Of a stretch of 53,810 bases of DNA, positions 33,494 through 42,185 are shown in pieces. The notes beneath the pieces are model-generated. The model was given only the letters and a program-made list of their open reading frames with translations, was not told where the DNA came from and did no database searches. Source of the stretch: an uncultured Paracoccaceae bacterium. Lineage in GTDB: Bacteria > Pseudomonadota > Alphaproteobacteria > Rhodobacterales > Rhodobacteraceae. Positions within the stretch are counted from its first letter, which is position 1. Every line of letters starts with the position of its first letter. Where the stretch lies: contig CANLVD010000019.1 of NCBI GenBank assembly GCA_947494445.1, forward strand, positions 1 through 53,810, written 5' to 3'. Position numbers and translations under genes: made by a program.

Positions 33494-35010
33494 GGCGCCT
33501 TGTTCTGGTGCTGGGTGATCAGTTGACCCATGGGCTGAGCGCCCTGCGCGCCGCGGACCCGGCCAAGGACATCGTGGTGATGGCCGAAGTGGCGGCAGAA
33601 GTCGGGTATGTCGCCCATCACAAAAAGAAAATCGCCCTGATCTTCTCAGCCATGCGCCATTTTGCGCAAGAGCTGCGTGAGGCGGGCTGGCAGGTCGATT
33701 ACACCGAATTGCCCGCAGGGCTGACCAGCATGCCCGAGGCTCTGCTCAAGGCAGCAGAGCAGCACGGCACCGATCAGGTGCTGACCACGCAATGCGGGGA
33801 ATGGCGGCTGCGTGAGGCGCTGGAGGCGTGCCCGCTGAAAATTTCCGTCCTGCCTGATGAGCGGTTTATCCATTCCAGCGTGGAATTTGCCACTTGGGCC
33901 GAGGGCCGCAAGCAATTGCGGATGGAGTATTTTTACCGCGATATGCGCCGCAAGACCGGCATTCTGATGGATGGGGATCAGCCCGCAGGTGGCCAGTGGA
34001 ATTACGACAAGGACAACCGCAAGCCCGGCGCGCGTGATCTGTTCCTGCCCAGCCCCGAGCGCCATGACCCCGATGCGATCACCCGTGATGTTCTGGACAT
34101 GGTCACCGCGTTTTGCCCCGACAATCCCGGCTCTCTGACGCCGTTCTGGTTTGCCACCGACAGGGCCGGCGCAGAACAGTCGGCTGCTCATTTCATGAAA
34201 GAGGCCCTGCCAGATTTCGGGGCCTATCAGGATGCCATGCTTGACGGCGAGCGGTTCCTCTACCATTCGATCCTGTCGATCTACCTGAACATTGGCCTTC
34301 TCGATCCGCTCGATCTGTGCAGGCAGGCAGAGGCCGAATACAGGGCAGGGCGCGCGCCGATCAACTCGGTTGAAGGGTTCGTCCGGCAGATCCTTGGCTG
34401 GCGGGAATTTGTTCGCGCGATCTATGACCATCAGGGCCCGGATTACACAGCATCAAACTTTCTGGAGGCTCAACGTGCCTTGCCCGCTTTCTACTGGAGC
34501 GCCGAGACGAACATGGCCTGCATGCGCGCGGCCGTCTCCCAGACACTGGAGGAGGCATACGCCCATCACATCCAACGCCTGATGCTCACCGGCAACTTTG
34601 CGCTTCTGGCAGGCATCGACCCGCATCAGGTGCATGAATGGTATCTGGCAATCTACGCGGATGCGTTTGAGTGGGTCGAAGCGCCCAATGTCATCGGGAT
34701 GAGCCAGTTTGCCGATGGTGGTGTCGTCGGATCCAAGCCCTATGCGGCATCGGGCGCCTATATCGACCGGATGTCGGACCACTGCAAAGGGTGCGCCTAT
34801 TCCGTGAAGCAGAAATCGGGCGAGGGGGCTTGCCCGTTCAACCCGCTCTACTGGCATTTCCTGATCCGCAACCGCGAAAGGTTCGAGACCAATCCCCGAA
34901 TGGCCCAGATGTACCGCACATGGGAGCGTATGGATGAGACCCGCCGGTCAGAGGTTCTGACCAGCGGCGATAAGATTTTGCGAAAACTTGATGCAGGCGA
35001 CAGGCTTTAG
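33487..35010 (+). CDS. Iron-sulfur bacterial cryptochrome/(6-4) photolyase
   Basis: A 507-residue protein of the FeS-BCP (CryPro/PhrB) group. It begins VRRLVLVLGDQLTHGLSAL and has the FAD-domain stretch SVEGFVRQILGWREFVRAIY. The four [4Fe-4S] cysteines are recognisable: one in NMACMRAAVS (about 345), two in DHCKGCAYSVKQ (about 432 and 435) and one in GACPFNPLYW (about 448). Relatives such as Agrobacterium PhrB repair (6-4) photoproducts with blue light, using FAD and a ribolumazine antenna. It overlaps the upstream SDR gene and converges with the acidic-protein gene, overlapping by four bases. Confidence 0.93.
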   Translation: MVRRLVLVLGDQLTHGLSALRAADPAKDIVVMAEVAAEVGYVAHHKKKIALIFSAMRHFAQELREAGWQVDYTELPAGLTSMPEALLKAAEQHGTDQVLTTQCGEWRLREALEACPLKISVLPDERFIHSSVEFATWAEGRKQLRMEYFYRDMRRKTGILMDGDQPAGGQWNYDKDNRKPGARDLFLPSPERHDPDAITRDVLDMVTAFCPDNPGSLTPFWFATDRAGAEQSAAHFMKEALPDFGAYQDAMLDGERFLYHSILSIYLNIGLLDPLDLCRQAEAEYRAGRAPINSVEGFVRQILGWREFVRAIYDHQGPDYTASNFLEAQRALPAFYWSAETNMACMRAAVSQTLEEAYAHHIQRLMLTGNFALLAGIDPHQVHEWYLAIYADAFEWVEAPNVIGMSQFADGGVVGSKPYAASGAYIDRMSDHCKGCAYSVKQKSGEGACPFNPLYWHFLIRNRERFETNPRMAQMYRTWERMDETRRSEVLTSGDKILRKLDAGDRL

Positions 35011-37601
35011 CCCGCAAGCTTTTCCTCGAACGAGTTGATTGCCTCGCGGCTGAGCGCGAACTGGCCATCATCGACACGCAGGATGCGTCCGGCGCGCAAC
35101 AGCTTGCCGAACGACTTGATCCGCACTTCGGCAGAATAGCCTTTGTCGGCTGCCACTTCGTCGATCATGCTCAGCACGGTCCGGCGCGAAAAGCTCGGTT
35201 GCCCCTCGACCAGCGTGGTATAGGCCGCAGCCACTTCAACCAGATCGGTCAGGGTGGCGGCATTGGTCCGGTAGGCAAAATTGCGCAGGTTCAATTCGCC
35301 ATCATCGACGAAATCTTCCTGTTCCAGATGCAAGGGCGCAGGCGGTGCCGCCGGGCGATCAGGTTCATTGCGGATGATCCGCAGACCGGCGCGCTTTTCT
35401 TCCGACCCGGTTTCGGCAGCCGCTGGTTCGGGCATCGCTGGCTTTGCAGGTTCTGCCACTGGCGCAGGTTTTGCAGCCTCAGGAATGGCCGCAGGCTTTG
35501 CCGGTTCCGGCTCTGACTGAACAGGTGCAGGCGTCGCGGCAACCTCGGCAGGTTTCTTGCCGCGTTTCAGAAGGCCCATCAGACCACCACGTGACTTGCT
35601 GGCTTCCGCCGGTGGCTCGGCTGGTTTTTCCGGTGCCGCTTCAGGCTCGGCCATGAAGGATGGTTTCTGGGCTGCATCCATCTGAGGTTTGGAGGACTCG
35701 GATTTCTCCAACTCGGTTTCGGACACAACATAAAGATGCGATGGCTTTGCCGGCGTCTCCTGACCTTCCAGTTCAAAGTCACTTTCGGCCTGCATGAAGT
35801 CGTCGCTGTCGTCCTCAGGCTCGGCCAAGGCAGCGGCAAGATCCAGATCGTCCTTGTCCTTCTGCGGCCCATCGGCATCGTCAACCGCCCCGGTCGCGTC
35901 GGCGGTTGCATCGGTCAGCGCATCCTCAAGATCGTCTTCGATCTCTTCCAACTCGTCGGAGGCGAGCGCTGCATTCATTTCGGCCTCAAAGGCCGGGTCT
36001 TTCTTCGATCTTTTCCCGAAAATCGACACTGCCGATGGCATTGCATCGTCCGGCGTGATCGCTGCCACCTTGTCGGAGGCTTTCAGGACAGGTGTCGGCA
36101 TAATCGGGTCGTCGTCATCGCTGTCATCTGCGTCATCATCAACGGCGGCTCCGGCAACTTTCGGAAATCCGTCCTCGTCCAGATCAAGCGGATTGATGTC
36201 GTCAATCTCGGTTTCGGCAATCCTTGCCGCGGTCTCGAACGGATCGATGTCCGCGTCATCAGACGCATCATCTCGGGCAGGGGCCTTGTACTCCGGAAGC
36301 ACCACGGTTTCGGGCACATCATCACCCGGTGCGCCATCCAGTTTCGCCAGATCGTCCAGATCTTCGGCCGAGGCGACATCCTCGCCGTCCAGATCATCCT
36401 CGACATCAAATGACCCGAGCGCGGCTGCAAGAGAGGCATCAATCTCGTCAACCGCCTCTTCAACCGGCGTGTCGTCGAGCGACAGATCAGGGGTTGCCGT
36501 GTCAATCGCGTCATCCACAAACGATTGCGCGTCGTCAATCGTGCCCTCGACCTGCGCTGCGGCGTTGTCCAGAACCTCATCGATCTGCGCGGTGGCTTCG
36601 TCCAGAGCCTCCTCAGCCTGATCCGATGCAGTGTCCATCGCGGCATCAACATCGTCAGACATCTCGCCAACCAGCGCATCAGCCTCCGCGCCGACCTCTT
36701 CAACGGCGTCGCTTATCTCTGCATCAGCTGCATCCAGGGCATCGTCCAGATCAGCGCTGGCGTCTTCATATGTCTCGTCAAGATCGGCTGTGGCCTCGTC
36801 CAATGCACCCTCGACATCGTCGCTGGCGGCACTCAGCGCCTCGTCAACCATCTCGCTTGTGTCATCCTGAGCATCTTCGGCCTCGTCAGTGACATCCGAA
36901 ACCAGCGCGTCGGCATCCTCTGCCACGTCATCTGCCGCCGCTACAATCTCATCAACAGCGTCGTCACCCTCTTCAAGGGTCATCTCCGCAGGTTCATCGG
37001 TCAGCGGGTGCCAGGTCGGTTCTGCCTCGGCAGATTCATCATCCTGCTCAGCAACGTCTGTCTCGTCCGTCTGGTCTTCACCCTCGGCTGTCGCCTCATC
37101 GCTCGACTGGCTCCCAGCATGGGCAAAACCCGCGACCGCTGCCGCCCCGGCTGCCAATCCGGCAAGACCCTGAACGGTCGAGCCATGTTCGTCACTGTCT
37201 GTGGTTTCTGTATCGTCGTCGGTGACGTTTTCTGCTGTATCCTCGGCAAATTCAGCCACTGCCTCTTCCGACACATCTTCGCTGTTGTCGGTAGATTCTC
37301 CTGCATCCGCAACTTCGGGTGCCGCTTGATCCTCACCCTCGGAAAGAATCGCTTCGAACTGTTCGACGCCCTGCGCGATGACCACGCGGTCATCCTCGAC
37401 CATCAGTGTCACGCCATCCGGCTCGGTCTGGTCCAGCAACTCAAGAAGCGCATCGCGGGAGGGCAGGCCAGGTGCATACCCTTCCATCGATTGAAAAAAT
37501 TGCGTCAATTTCTGAAACACCGGGAAGGGATCGTCGTATCCTTCCAGCGTGCATGTATATGATCCAAAAGAAAGCGTCAGCGTCTTAGAAGTGTCCGACA
37601 T
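35007..37601 (-). CDS. Large acidic low-complexity protein of unknown function
   Basis: An 864-residue, strongly acidic protein. Three regions are visible. A compact N-terminal part (1 to about 75) contains SFGSYTCTLEGYDDPFPVFQ and looks folded. The middle (about 100-680) is dominated by Asp, Glu and Ala; about 220-400 has helical repeats of the form LDDALDAADAEISDAVEEV, like apolipoprotein or late-embryogenesis repeats, and a short hydrophobic stretch GLAGLAAGAAAVAGFAHAG lies near 150. A Pro/Ala/Lys-rich linker follows (about 690-770). The last 95 residues, LNLRNFAYRTNAATLTDLVE onward, look like a folded winged-helix-type domain. ATG 37601 fits the conserved start; the frame is open to 37658. 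No known function; possibly a scaffold or nucleoid/cell-envelope linked protein. Confidence 0.8.
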   Translation of the reverse strand: MSDTSKTLTLSFGSYTCTLEGYDDPFPVFQKLTQFFQSMEGYAPGLPSRDALLELLDQTEPDGVTLMVEDDRVVIAQGVEQFEAILSEGEDQAAPEVADAGESTDNSEDVSEEAVAEFAEDTAENVTDDDTETTDSDEHGSTVQGLAGLAAGAAAVAGFAHAGSQSSDEATAEGEDQTDETDVAEQDDESAEAEPTWHPLTDEPAEMTLEEGDDAVDEIVAAADDVAEDADALVSDVTDEAEDAQDDTSEMVDEALSAASDDVEGALDEATADLDETYEDASADLDDALDAADAEISDAVEEVGAEADALVGEMSDDVDAAMDTASDQAEEALDEATAQIDEVLDNAAAQVEGTIDDAQSFVDDAIDTATPDLSLDDTPVEEAVDEIDASLAAALGSFDVEDDLDGEDVASAEDLDDLAKLDGAPGDDVPETVVLPEYKAPARDDASDDADIDPFETAARIAETEIDDINPLDLDEDGFPKVAGAAVDDDADDSDDDDPIMPTPVLKASDKVAAITPDDAMPSAVSIFGKRSKKDPAFEAEMNAALASDELEEIEDDLEDALTDATADATGAVDDADGPQKDKDDLDLAAALAEPEDDSDDFMQAESDFELEGQETPAKPSHLYVVSETELEKSESSKPQMDAAQKPSFMAEPEAAPEKPAEPPAEASKSRGGLMGLLKRGKKPAEVAATPAPVQSEPEPAKPAAIPEAAKPAPVAEPAKPAMPEPAAAETGSEEKRAGLRIIRNEPDRPAAPPAPLHLEQEDFVDDGELNLRNFAYRTNAATLTDLVEVAAAYTTLVEGQPSFSRRTVLSMIDEVAADKGYSAEVRIKSFGKLLRAGRILRVDDGQFALSREAINSFEEKLAG

Positions 37602-37731
37602 TGCGTTCGTGTTCCCTACACCGTGGCACAAAACCGTGCCAGATTCCGCCCAAAGCAAGGGTAACCCGGGTTTTCAAACCCGCCAACACCCTTTAACTGC
37701 TCCAGCGCCCCCACGAAGCTGAAAGGTTAGC

Positions 37732-38406
37732 ATGCCGGAAACCCTGTTTCACTCGCAAAGCGGAATTACGCTTCTTGGTGGTGGTCCCGTCACGCCAGCA
37801 CAAATCATGCAAGCAGCACAATTCGCTCCGGATGTGGTAGCGGCGGATTGTGGCGCGGATTGGGCAGATGCCTCAAAAAATATGCTAAAGGCTATCATCG
37901 GCGATATGGACAGTTTGAAAGGTATTGAGCGCTTCTCACAGGCAGGCGTGGCCGTTCACAGGCTCACCGAGCAGGACAGTACCGATTTCGAGAAATGCAT
38001 CTATTCCACAGCCGCCCCGATCACCATCGGGCTCGGGTTTGTCGGGGGGCGGGTGGATCACGAACTGGCCGTGCTCTCGACCCTTGTCAAATATGCCGAC
38101 CGCCCGGTGATCGTTCTGGGTGAGCAGGATTGCATCTGCGCCTGCCCACCTGACATTCAGCTTGCCTTGCCCATCGGAACACGGGTGTCGCTGATGCCGC
38201 TTCAGCCGGTCAGGGGCCGCAGGTCAACCGGTTTACACTGGCCCATTGATGATCTGGCCTTTGCGCCCGGGGCCATGATCGGCACGTCGAACCGCAGCAC
38301 GGCGCGCGATATCCACATACAGCTTGATGGGCCGGGCTGCCTGCTGATCCTGCCAGCGAGTCAGTTGCCCGCCATGGTCAGCGCGCTCAGCACTCCGGCA
38401 GGTTGA
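37732..38406 (+). CDS. thiN: Thiamine pyrophosphokinase
   Basis: A 224-residue enzyme transferring pyrophosphate from ATP to thiamine, giving thiamine diphosphate. Family motifs are LLGGGPVTPAQIM, VVAADCGADWA, AIIGDMDSL (the GDxDS site) and the acceptor block LTEQDSTDFEKCI. The position GGRVDHELAVLSTL matches the GxRxDH motif. The C-terminal beta domain (about 150-224) closes the thiamine site. No TPP riboswitch could be found in the 130 bases upstream. Its end overlaps the convergent sdaA gene by 20 bases. Confidence 0.93.
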   Translation: MPETLFHSQSGITLLGGGPVTPAQIMQAAQFAPDVVAADCGADWADASKNMLKAIIGDMDSLKGIERFSQAGVAVHRLTEQDSTDFEKCIYSTAAPITIGLGFVGGRVDHELAVLSTLVKYADRPVIVLGEQDCICACPPDIQLALPIGTRVSLMPLQPVRGRRSTGLHWPIDDLAFAPGAMIGTSNRSTARDIHIQLDGPGCLLILPASQLPAMVSALSTPAG

Positions 38407-39778
38407 CCGCCAGACCGCCCAGCGAGGTTTCCTTGTACTTCTCGTCCATGTCCCGCCCAGTCTGGCGCATGGTCTCAATGCAGGCATCAAGGGGCACCAG
38501 ATGCTCCCCGTCGCCGCGCAATGCCAGCGATGCAGCCGAGACAGCCTTGATCGCCCCAAGTCCGTTGCGCTCGATGCAGGGTGCCTGAACCAGCCCCTTG
38601 ATCGGATCGCAGGTCATGCCAAGGTGATGCTCAAGGGCAATCTCGGCAGCGTTTTCGATCTGCTGCGGCGTGCCGCCCAGAACAGCGCAAAGCCCGGCAG
38701 CGGCCATCGCGGCGGCTGAGCCGACCTCGCCCTGACACCCGACTTCCGCGCCCGAGATCGACGCATTGGTCTTGATCAATCCGCCAATCGCGGCAGAGGT
38801 AAGCAGAAACTCCTCGATCCGGCTGCGATCAGCACCGGGCACATGGTCCAGATAGTAGCGGATCGTGGCAGGCACCACGCCTGCGGCTCCGTTGGTGGGG
38901 GCGGTGACCACCTGACCACCGGCTGCGTTTTCCTCGTTCACCGCCATTGCATAGACAGAAATCCAGTCGTTGATCAGATGCGGTGCGGCCAGATTACTGC
39001 CGCGTTCAGCCTGAAGCGCCTCATGGATCGGCTTTGCGCGCCTGCGCACATTCAGACCACCGGGCAGAATGCCGCCCTTTGCCAGTCCCCGGTCAATGCA
39101 GGCCTCCATCACGTCCCAGATGCGCCTGACATCCGGGCTCAGACGCGGGCCATTGCCATGGGCGGTCTCATTGCGCGCTTTCATCTGGGCAATCGTCAGA
39201 CCGCTTTTCTGCGCCATCGCCAGCATGTCCTTGGCGGTGCGGAACGGAAACGGCACGTCAGGCAAGGCCGTATCTGAGCGTGCCTCGGTCAGCTCCCGCG
39301 CGGTCAGAACAAACCCGCCGCCAACGGAATAGTATGTCTCAGTGGTGTGCAGCGCATCGCGGGCGTCATAGCTTGAAAACACCAGCCCGTTGGCATGCCC
39401 CTCAAGCGCCGGGCCATAATCGAATATCACATCCTGATCGGGCCGGAACCCCAGCGGCTCCAACCCTTCGGGCGTCAACAGACCGCCCTCGCGCAACGCG
39501 GCCTCTGCTGCTTCCGCCTTGTCGGCATCCAACGTCTCAGGCGAAAACCCCAGAAGCCCCAGCACAATGGCCCGGTCGGTTGCATGACCTTTCCCGGTGA
39601 ACGCCAGCGAGCCGTGCAGACGACACTCCACCCGCACCGGCGCACCTGCTCCGGGCACCACACCCCGGCCTGAGCGCAGCATCTCAAGAAACTGACCTGC
39701 TGCCACCATTGGCCCCATGGTGTGGGAGGATGACGGCCCGATGCCGATCTTGAAGATGTCGAAAATCGAAAGAAACAT
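38387..39778 (-). CDS. sdaA: L-serine ammonia-lyase (serine dehydratase)
   Basis: A 463-residue single-chain, iron-sulfur serine dehydratase converting L-serine to pyruvate and ammonia. The N-terminal beta domain starts FDIFKIGIGPSSSHTMGPMV, and the catalytic domain has the cluster cysteines in EVGCQGEVGSAAAMAAAGLC and HLGMTCDPIKGLVQAPCIER. The conserved NGAAGVVPATIRYY and KTNASISGAEVG stretches are intact. The gene stands alone. A stable, two-part stem-loop occurs in the 5' leader just upstream of the start. Product and length agree with the SdaA/SdaB family; the bipartite SdaAA/SdaAB type is excluded by fusion. Confidence 0.95.
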   Translation of the reverse strand: MFLSIFDIFKIGIGPSSSHTMGPMVAAGQFLEMLRSGRGVVPGAGAPVRVECRLHGSLAFTGKGHATDRAIVLGLLGFSPETLDADKAEAAEAALREGGLLTPEGLEPLGFRPDQDVIFDYGPALEGHANGLVFSSYDARDALHTTETYYSVGGGFVLTARELTEARSDTALPDVPFPFRTAKDMLAMAQKSGLTIAQMKARNETAHGNGPRLSPDVRRIWDVMEACIDRGLAKGGILPGGLNVRRRAKPIHEALQAERGSNLAAPHLINDWISVYAMAVNEENAAGGQVVTAPTNGAAGVVPATIRYYLDHVPGADRSRIEEFLLTSAAIGGLIKTNASISGAEVGCQGEVGSAAAMAAAGLCAVLGGTPQQIENAAEIALEHHLGMTCDPIKGLVQAPCIERNGLGAIKAVSAASLALRGDGEHLVPLDACIETMRQTGRDMDEKYKETSLGGLAVNLPEC

Positions 39779-39790
39779 TCAGCGCTCCAA

Positions 39791-39828
39791 ACCGGTCAGA
39801 TCTCACCCCCCATATAGGGGTGGACCGG
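39791..39828 (-). other. Stem-loop in the sdaA 5' leader
   Basis: An outer CCGGTC/GACCGG pair (39791-39796 with 39823-39828) encloses an inner CACCCC/GGGGTG stem (39804-39809 with 39817-39822) and a 7-base AT-rich loop. It sits 13 bases upstream of the sdaA start on the minus strand. It could be a regulatory RNA fold or an operator dyad. It does not resemble a glycine or other known riboswitch, being too small. Confidence 0.4.
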
Positions 39829-39962
39829 ATGCGCCACATCCAAAAACCGACCTCTCGCGCCCTTTCAGCGCAATTTTTGGGCAGCTTGGGCAAAACAGCG
39901 CTCGCAGATGCTGTTTCAGCCCCCTATAAGGCTCGGGACCGGGCAACAGGAAGAGGTGCGTC

Positions 39963-40748
39963 TTGCCAGACCAGCAGGGATTGAGTGACGCGGAACGCGG
40001 CAAACTGGCATCGGCCTATCACGCGTTGAGTTTTGTCGAAAGCGGCATGAAGCTCGGCCTTGGCACAGGCTCGACCGCCGCCTGGTTGGTCAAGCTGATC
40101 GGTGCACGTCAGAAGGCAGGCACGCTGGATATATTGGGCGTGCCCACATCATCGGCCACACTGAAACTCGCCCAAAGCCTGAACATTCCGACCTCCACGC
40201 TGGACGCTGCCGGCATGCTGGACCTGACCATCGACGGTGCGGACGAATTCGACCCCTCCATGCAGCTGATCAAGGGGGCCGGCGGGGCGCTCTTGCAGGA
40301 AAAAATCGTGGCCACGGCATCGCGCAAGATGGTGGTGATCACCGATCCATCGAAGGAAGTTGCCACATTGGGCGCGTTTCCTCTGTCTGTTGAGGTCATC
40401 CGCTTTGGCTGGAAAACCACACAGTCCCTGATCGAAGCAGCGCTCGAAAGCCTTGACGTGGACGGGCGCAAGACCGTTTTGCGGATGCGTGGTGAGGAGC
40501 CGCTTGTGACCGACGAAGGCCATTACATCCTTGATCTGCATCTGGGCCGGATTGGTGATGCAACCGCGCTCAGTGCCGCGATGCTCTCGATTGCCGGTGT
40601 GGTCGAGACGGGCTTGTTTCTGGGCATTGCCGACGCGGTTGTGATCGGTGCGCCGGACGGTTCTGCCCGGATCATCGAAGGGGCCGAGCGGCGGGCAGAG
40701 CTTGAACCTGGCCTCAGCCTTGACGACATAGTGAGTGACCTGAACTGA
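39963..40748 (+). CDS. rpiA: Ribose-5-phosphate isomerase A
   Basis: A 261-residue RpiA interconverting ribose 5-phosphate and ribulose 5-phosphate. The phosphate loop MKLGLGTGSTAAWLVKLI, DLTIDGADEFDPSMQLIKGA (catalytic Asp and Glu region), GGALLQEKIVATASRKMVVI with the conserved Lys, and the closing GVVETGLFLGIADAVVIG are all present. The start is TTG 39963 with AGGAAGAGG upstream; no ATG is available before the first conserved helix. TATAAG at 39925-39930 may be the -10 of its promoter. It is followed after nine bases by gor. Confidence 0.95.
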   Translation: MPDQQGLSDAERGKLASAYHALSFVESGMKLGLGTGSTAAWLVKLIGARQKAGTLDILGVPTSSATLKLAQSLNIPTSTLDAAGMLDLTIDGADEFDPSMQLIKGAGGALLQEKIVATASRKMVVITDPSKEVATLGAFPLSVEVIRFGWKTTQSLIEAALESLDVDGRKTVLRMRGEEPLVTDEGHYILDLHLGRIGDATALSAAMLSIAGVVETGLFLGIADAVVIGAPDGSARIIEGAERRAELEPGLSLDDIVSDLN

Positions 40749-40757
40749 GGAATTGCG

Positions 40758-42113
40758 ATGAGCAGTTTTGACTACGACCTTTTTGTCATCGGTGGCGGCT
40801 CGGGCGGCGTGCGCGCCTCGCGCTGGGCCGCACAGACCGGCGCAAAAGTCGGCCTTGCGGAAGAATACCGCTACGGCGGCACCTGCGTGATCCGCGGCTG
40901 CGTTCCCAAAAAGCTGATGGTCTTTGCCTCCGGGTTCTCGGAAGCTTTTGAAGATGCGCAGGGTTTCGGCTGGGACGTGACAGCGGGTGAGTTCGACTGG
41001 CCCCATTTCATCGCCAAGAAAGACGCCGAAATCGACCGTCTGGAAGGTGTCTATGCAAAGAACCTCAAGGCCGCAGGGGTCGAGATCTTCAAAACCCGCG
41101 CAACCCTCAAGGACGCACACACCGTGGCACTTGCAGATGGCAAAATCTTCCGCGCCAAGCACATTCTGATCGCTACTGGCGGCGCGCCTTTCCTGCCGGA
41201 CATCCCGGGCATCGAACACGCCATCTCGTCCAACGAGATCTTCCACCTGCCGTCAAAACCTGCCCGCATGCTGATTGTTGGCGGTGGCTACATCGCCTGC
41301 GAATTCGCAGGTGTCATGAACGGGCTCGGCACCCATGTCACCCAGTTCTACCGCGGTGCACAGATCCTGCGCGGCTTTGACGACGAAGTCCGCGGCCATG
41401 TCGCCGAAGAGATGCGCAAGAAGGGCATCGACCTGCATGTCGGCCGCGATGTGTTCGAGATCGAAAAAACCGATACCGGTCTCAAGGTCAAATGCACCGA
41501 CGGCACCTATTCCGAACATGACGTGATCCTTTATGCGACCGGGCGCAAACCAAGCTCCGCCGGTCTGGGTCTGGAAGATCTTGGCGTGCAGATGGATCGC
41601 AATGGCGCAATCAAGGTCGACCGCTTCTCGCAAACCGATGTGCCCTCGATCTACGCCATCGGTGATGTCACCGACCGGGTGAACCTTACGCCGGTCGCGA
41701 TCCGCGAGGGCATGGCATTCGCCGAAACCGTGTTCAAATCGAACCCGACCCCGGTCGATCACGACCTGATCCCCACGGCTGTCTTCACCCAACCCGAGAT
41801 CGGCACCGTCGGCCTCAGTCAGGAAGCTGCACGCGAAGATCACGAGATCGAGGTCTACCGCTCCACCTTCCGCCCGATGTTCCATGCGTTTGCGGATCGT
41901 GACCAGCGCATGTTGATGAAACTGATCGTGGACAAACCCAGCCAGCGCGTGTTGGGTGTGCACATCGTAGGCCCCGCTGCAGGCGAGATGATCCAGATGG
42001 TCGGGATCGCGTTGAAAATGGGGGCCACAAAGGCAGATTTCGACCGCACAATGGCCGTGCATCCCACGGCTGCGGAAGAATTGGTGACCATGCGCGACCC
42101 GATGCCCGGGTAG
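40758..42113 (+). CDS. gor: Glutathione-disulfide reductase
   Basis: A 451-residue pyridine nucleotide-disulfide oxidoreductase. FAD loop VIGGGSGGVRASRWAAQTGA, redox-active disulfide GGTCVIRGCVPKKLM, NADPH loop LIVGGGYIACEFAGVMNGLG with downstream Arg residues, and the C-terminal catalytic MAVHPTAAEELVTM (His-Glu pair) are all in place. It reduces glutathione disulfide with NADPH and is the cytoplasmic thiol-maintenance enzyme. The start follows rpiA by nine bases with GAGGA in between, so the two are co-transcribed: a pentose-phosphate enzyme with an NADPH consumer. Confidence 0.95.
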   Translation: MSSFDYDLFVIGGGSGGVRASRWAAQTGAKVGLAEEYRYGGTCVIRGCVPKKLMVFASGFSEAFEDAQGFGWDVTAGEFDWPHFIAKKDAEIDRLEGVYAKNLKAAGVEIFKTRATLKDAHTVALADGKIFRAKHILIATGGAPFLPDIPGIEHAISSNEIFHLPSKPARMLIVGGGYIACEFAGVMNGLGTHVTQFYRGAQILRGFDDEVRGHVAEEMRKKGIDLHVGRDVFEIEKTDTGLKVKCTDGTYSEHDVILYATGRKPSSAGLGLEDLGVQMDRNGAIKVDRFSQTDVPSIYAIGDVTDRVNLTPVAIREGMAFAETVFKSNPTPVDHDLIPTAVFTQPEIGTVGLSQEAAREDHEIEVYRSTFRPMFHAFADRDQRMLMKLIVDKPSQRVLGVHIVGPAAGEMIQMVGIALKMGATKADFDRTMAVHPTAAEELVTMRDPMPG

Positions 42114-42185
42114 CGAGACTTGAAAACCTGTGCCGGGTGTACAGGTATGACAGCAAAGATGTGACAGAGAAGGGTTAAAAGGCGC

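Noticed and set aside
36525-37562. Long plus-strand open frame opposite the acidic-protein gene
   Set aside because: It is a by-product of Asp/Glu/Ala codons read backwards; no ribosome site, no domain, and the minus-strand protein has conserved ends.
37602-37731. Possible TPP riboswitch before thiN
   Set aside because: The conserved CUGAGA and ACCUGAUCUGG-like elements are not present; only small unrelated hairpins are seen.
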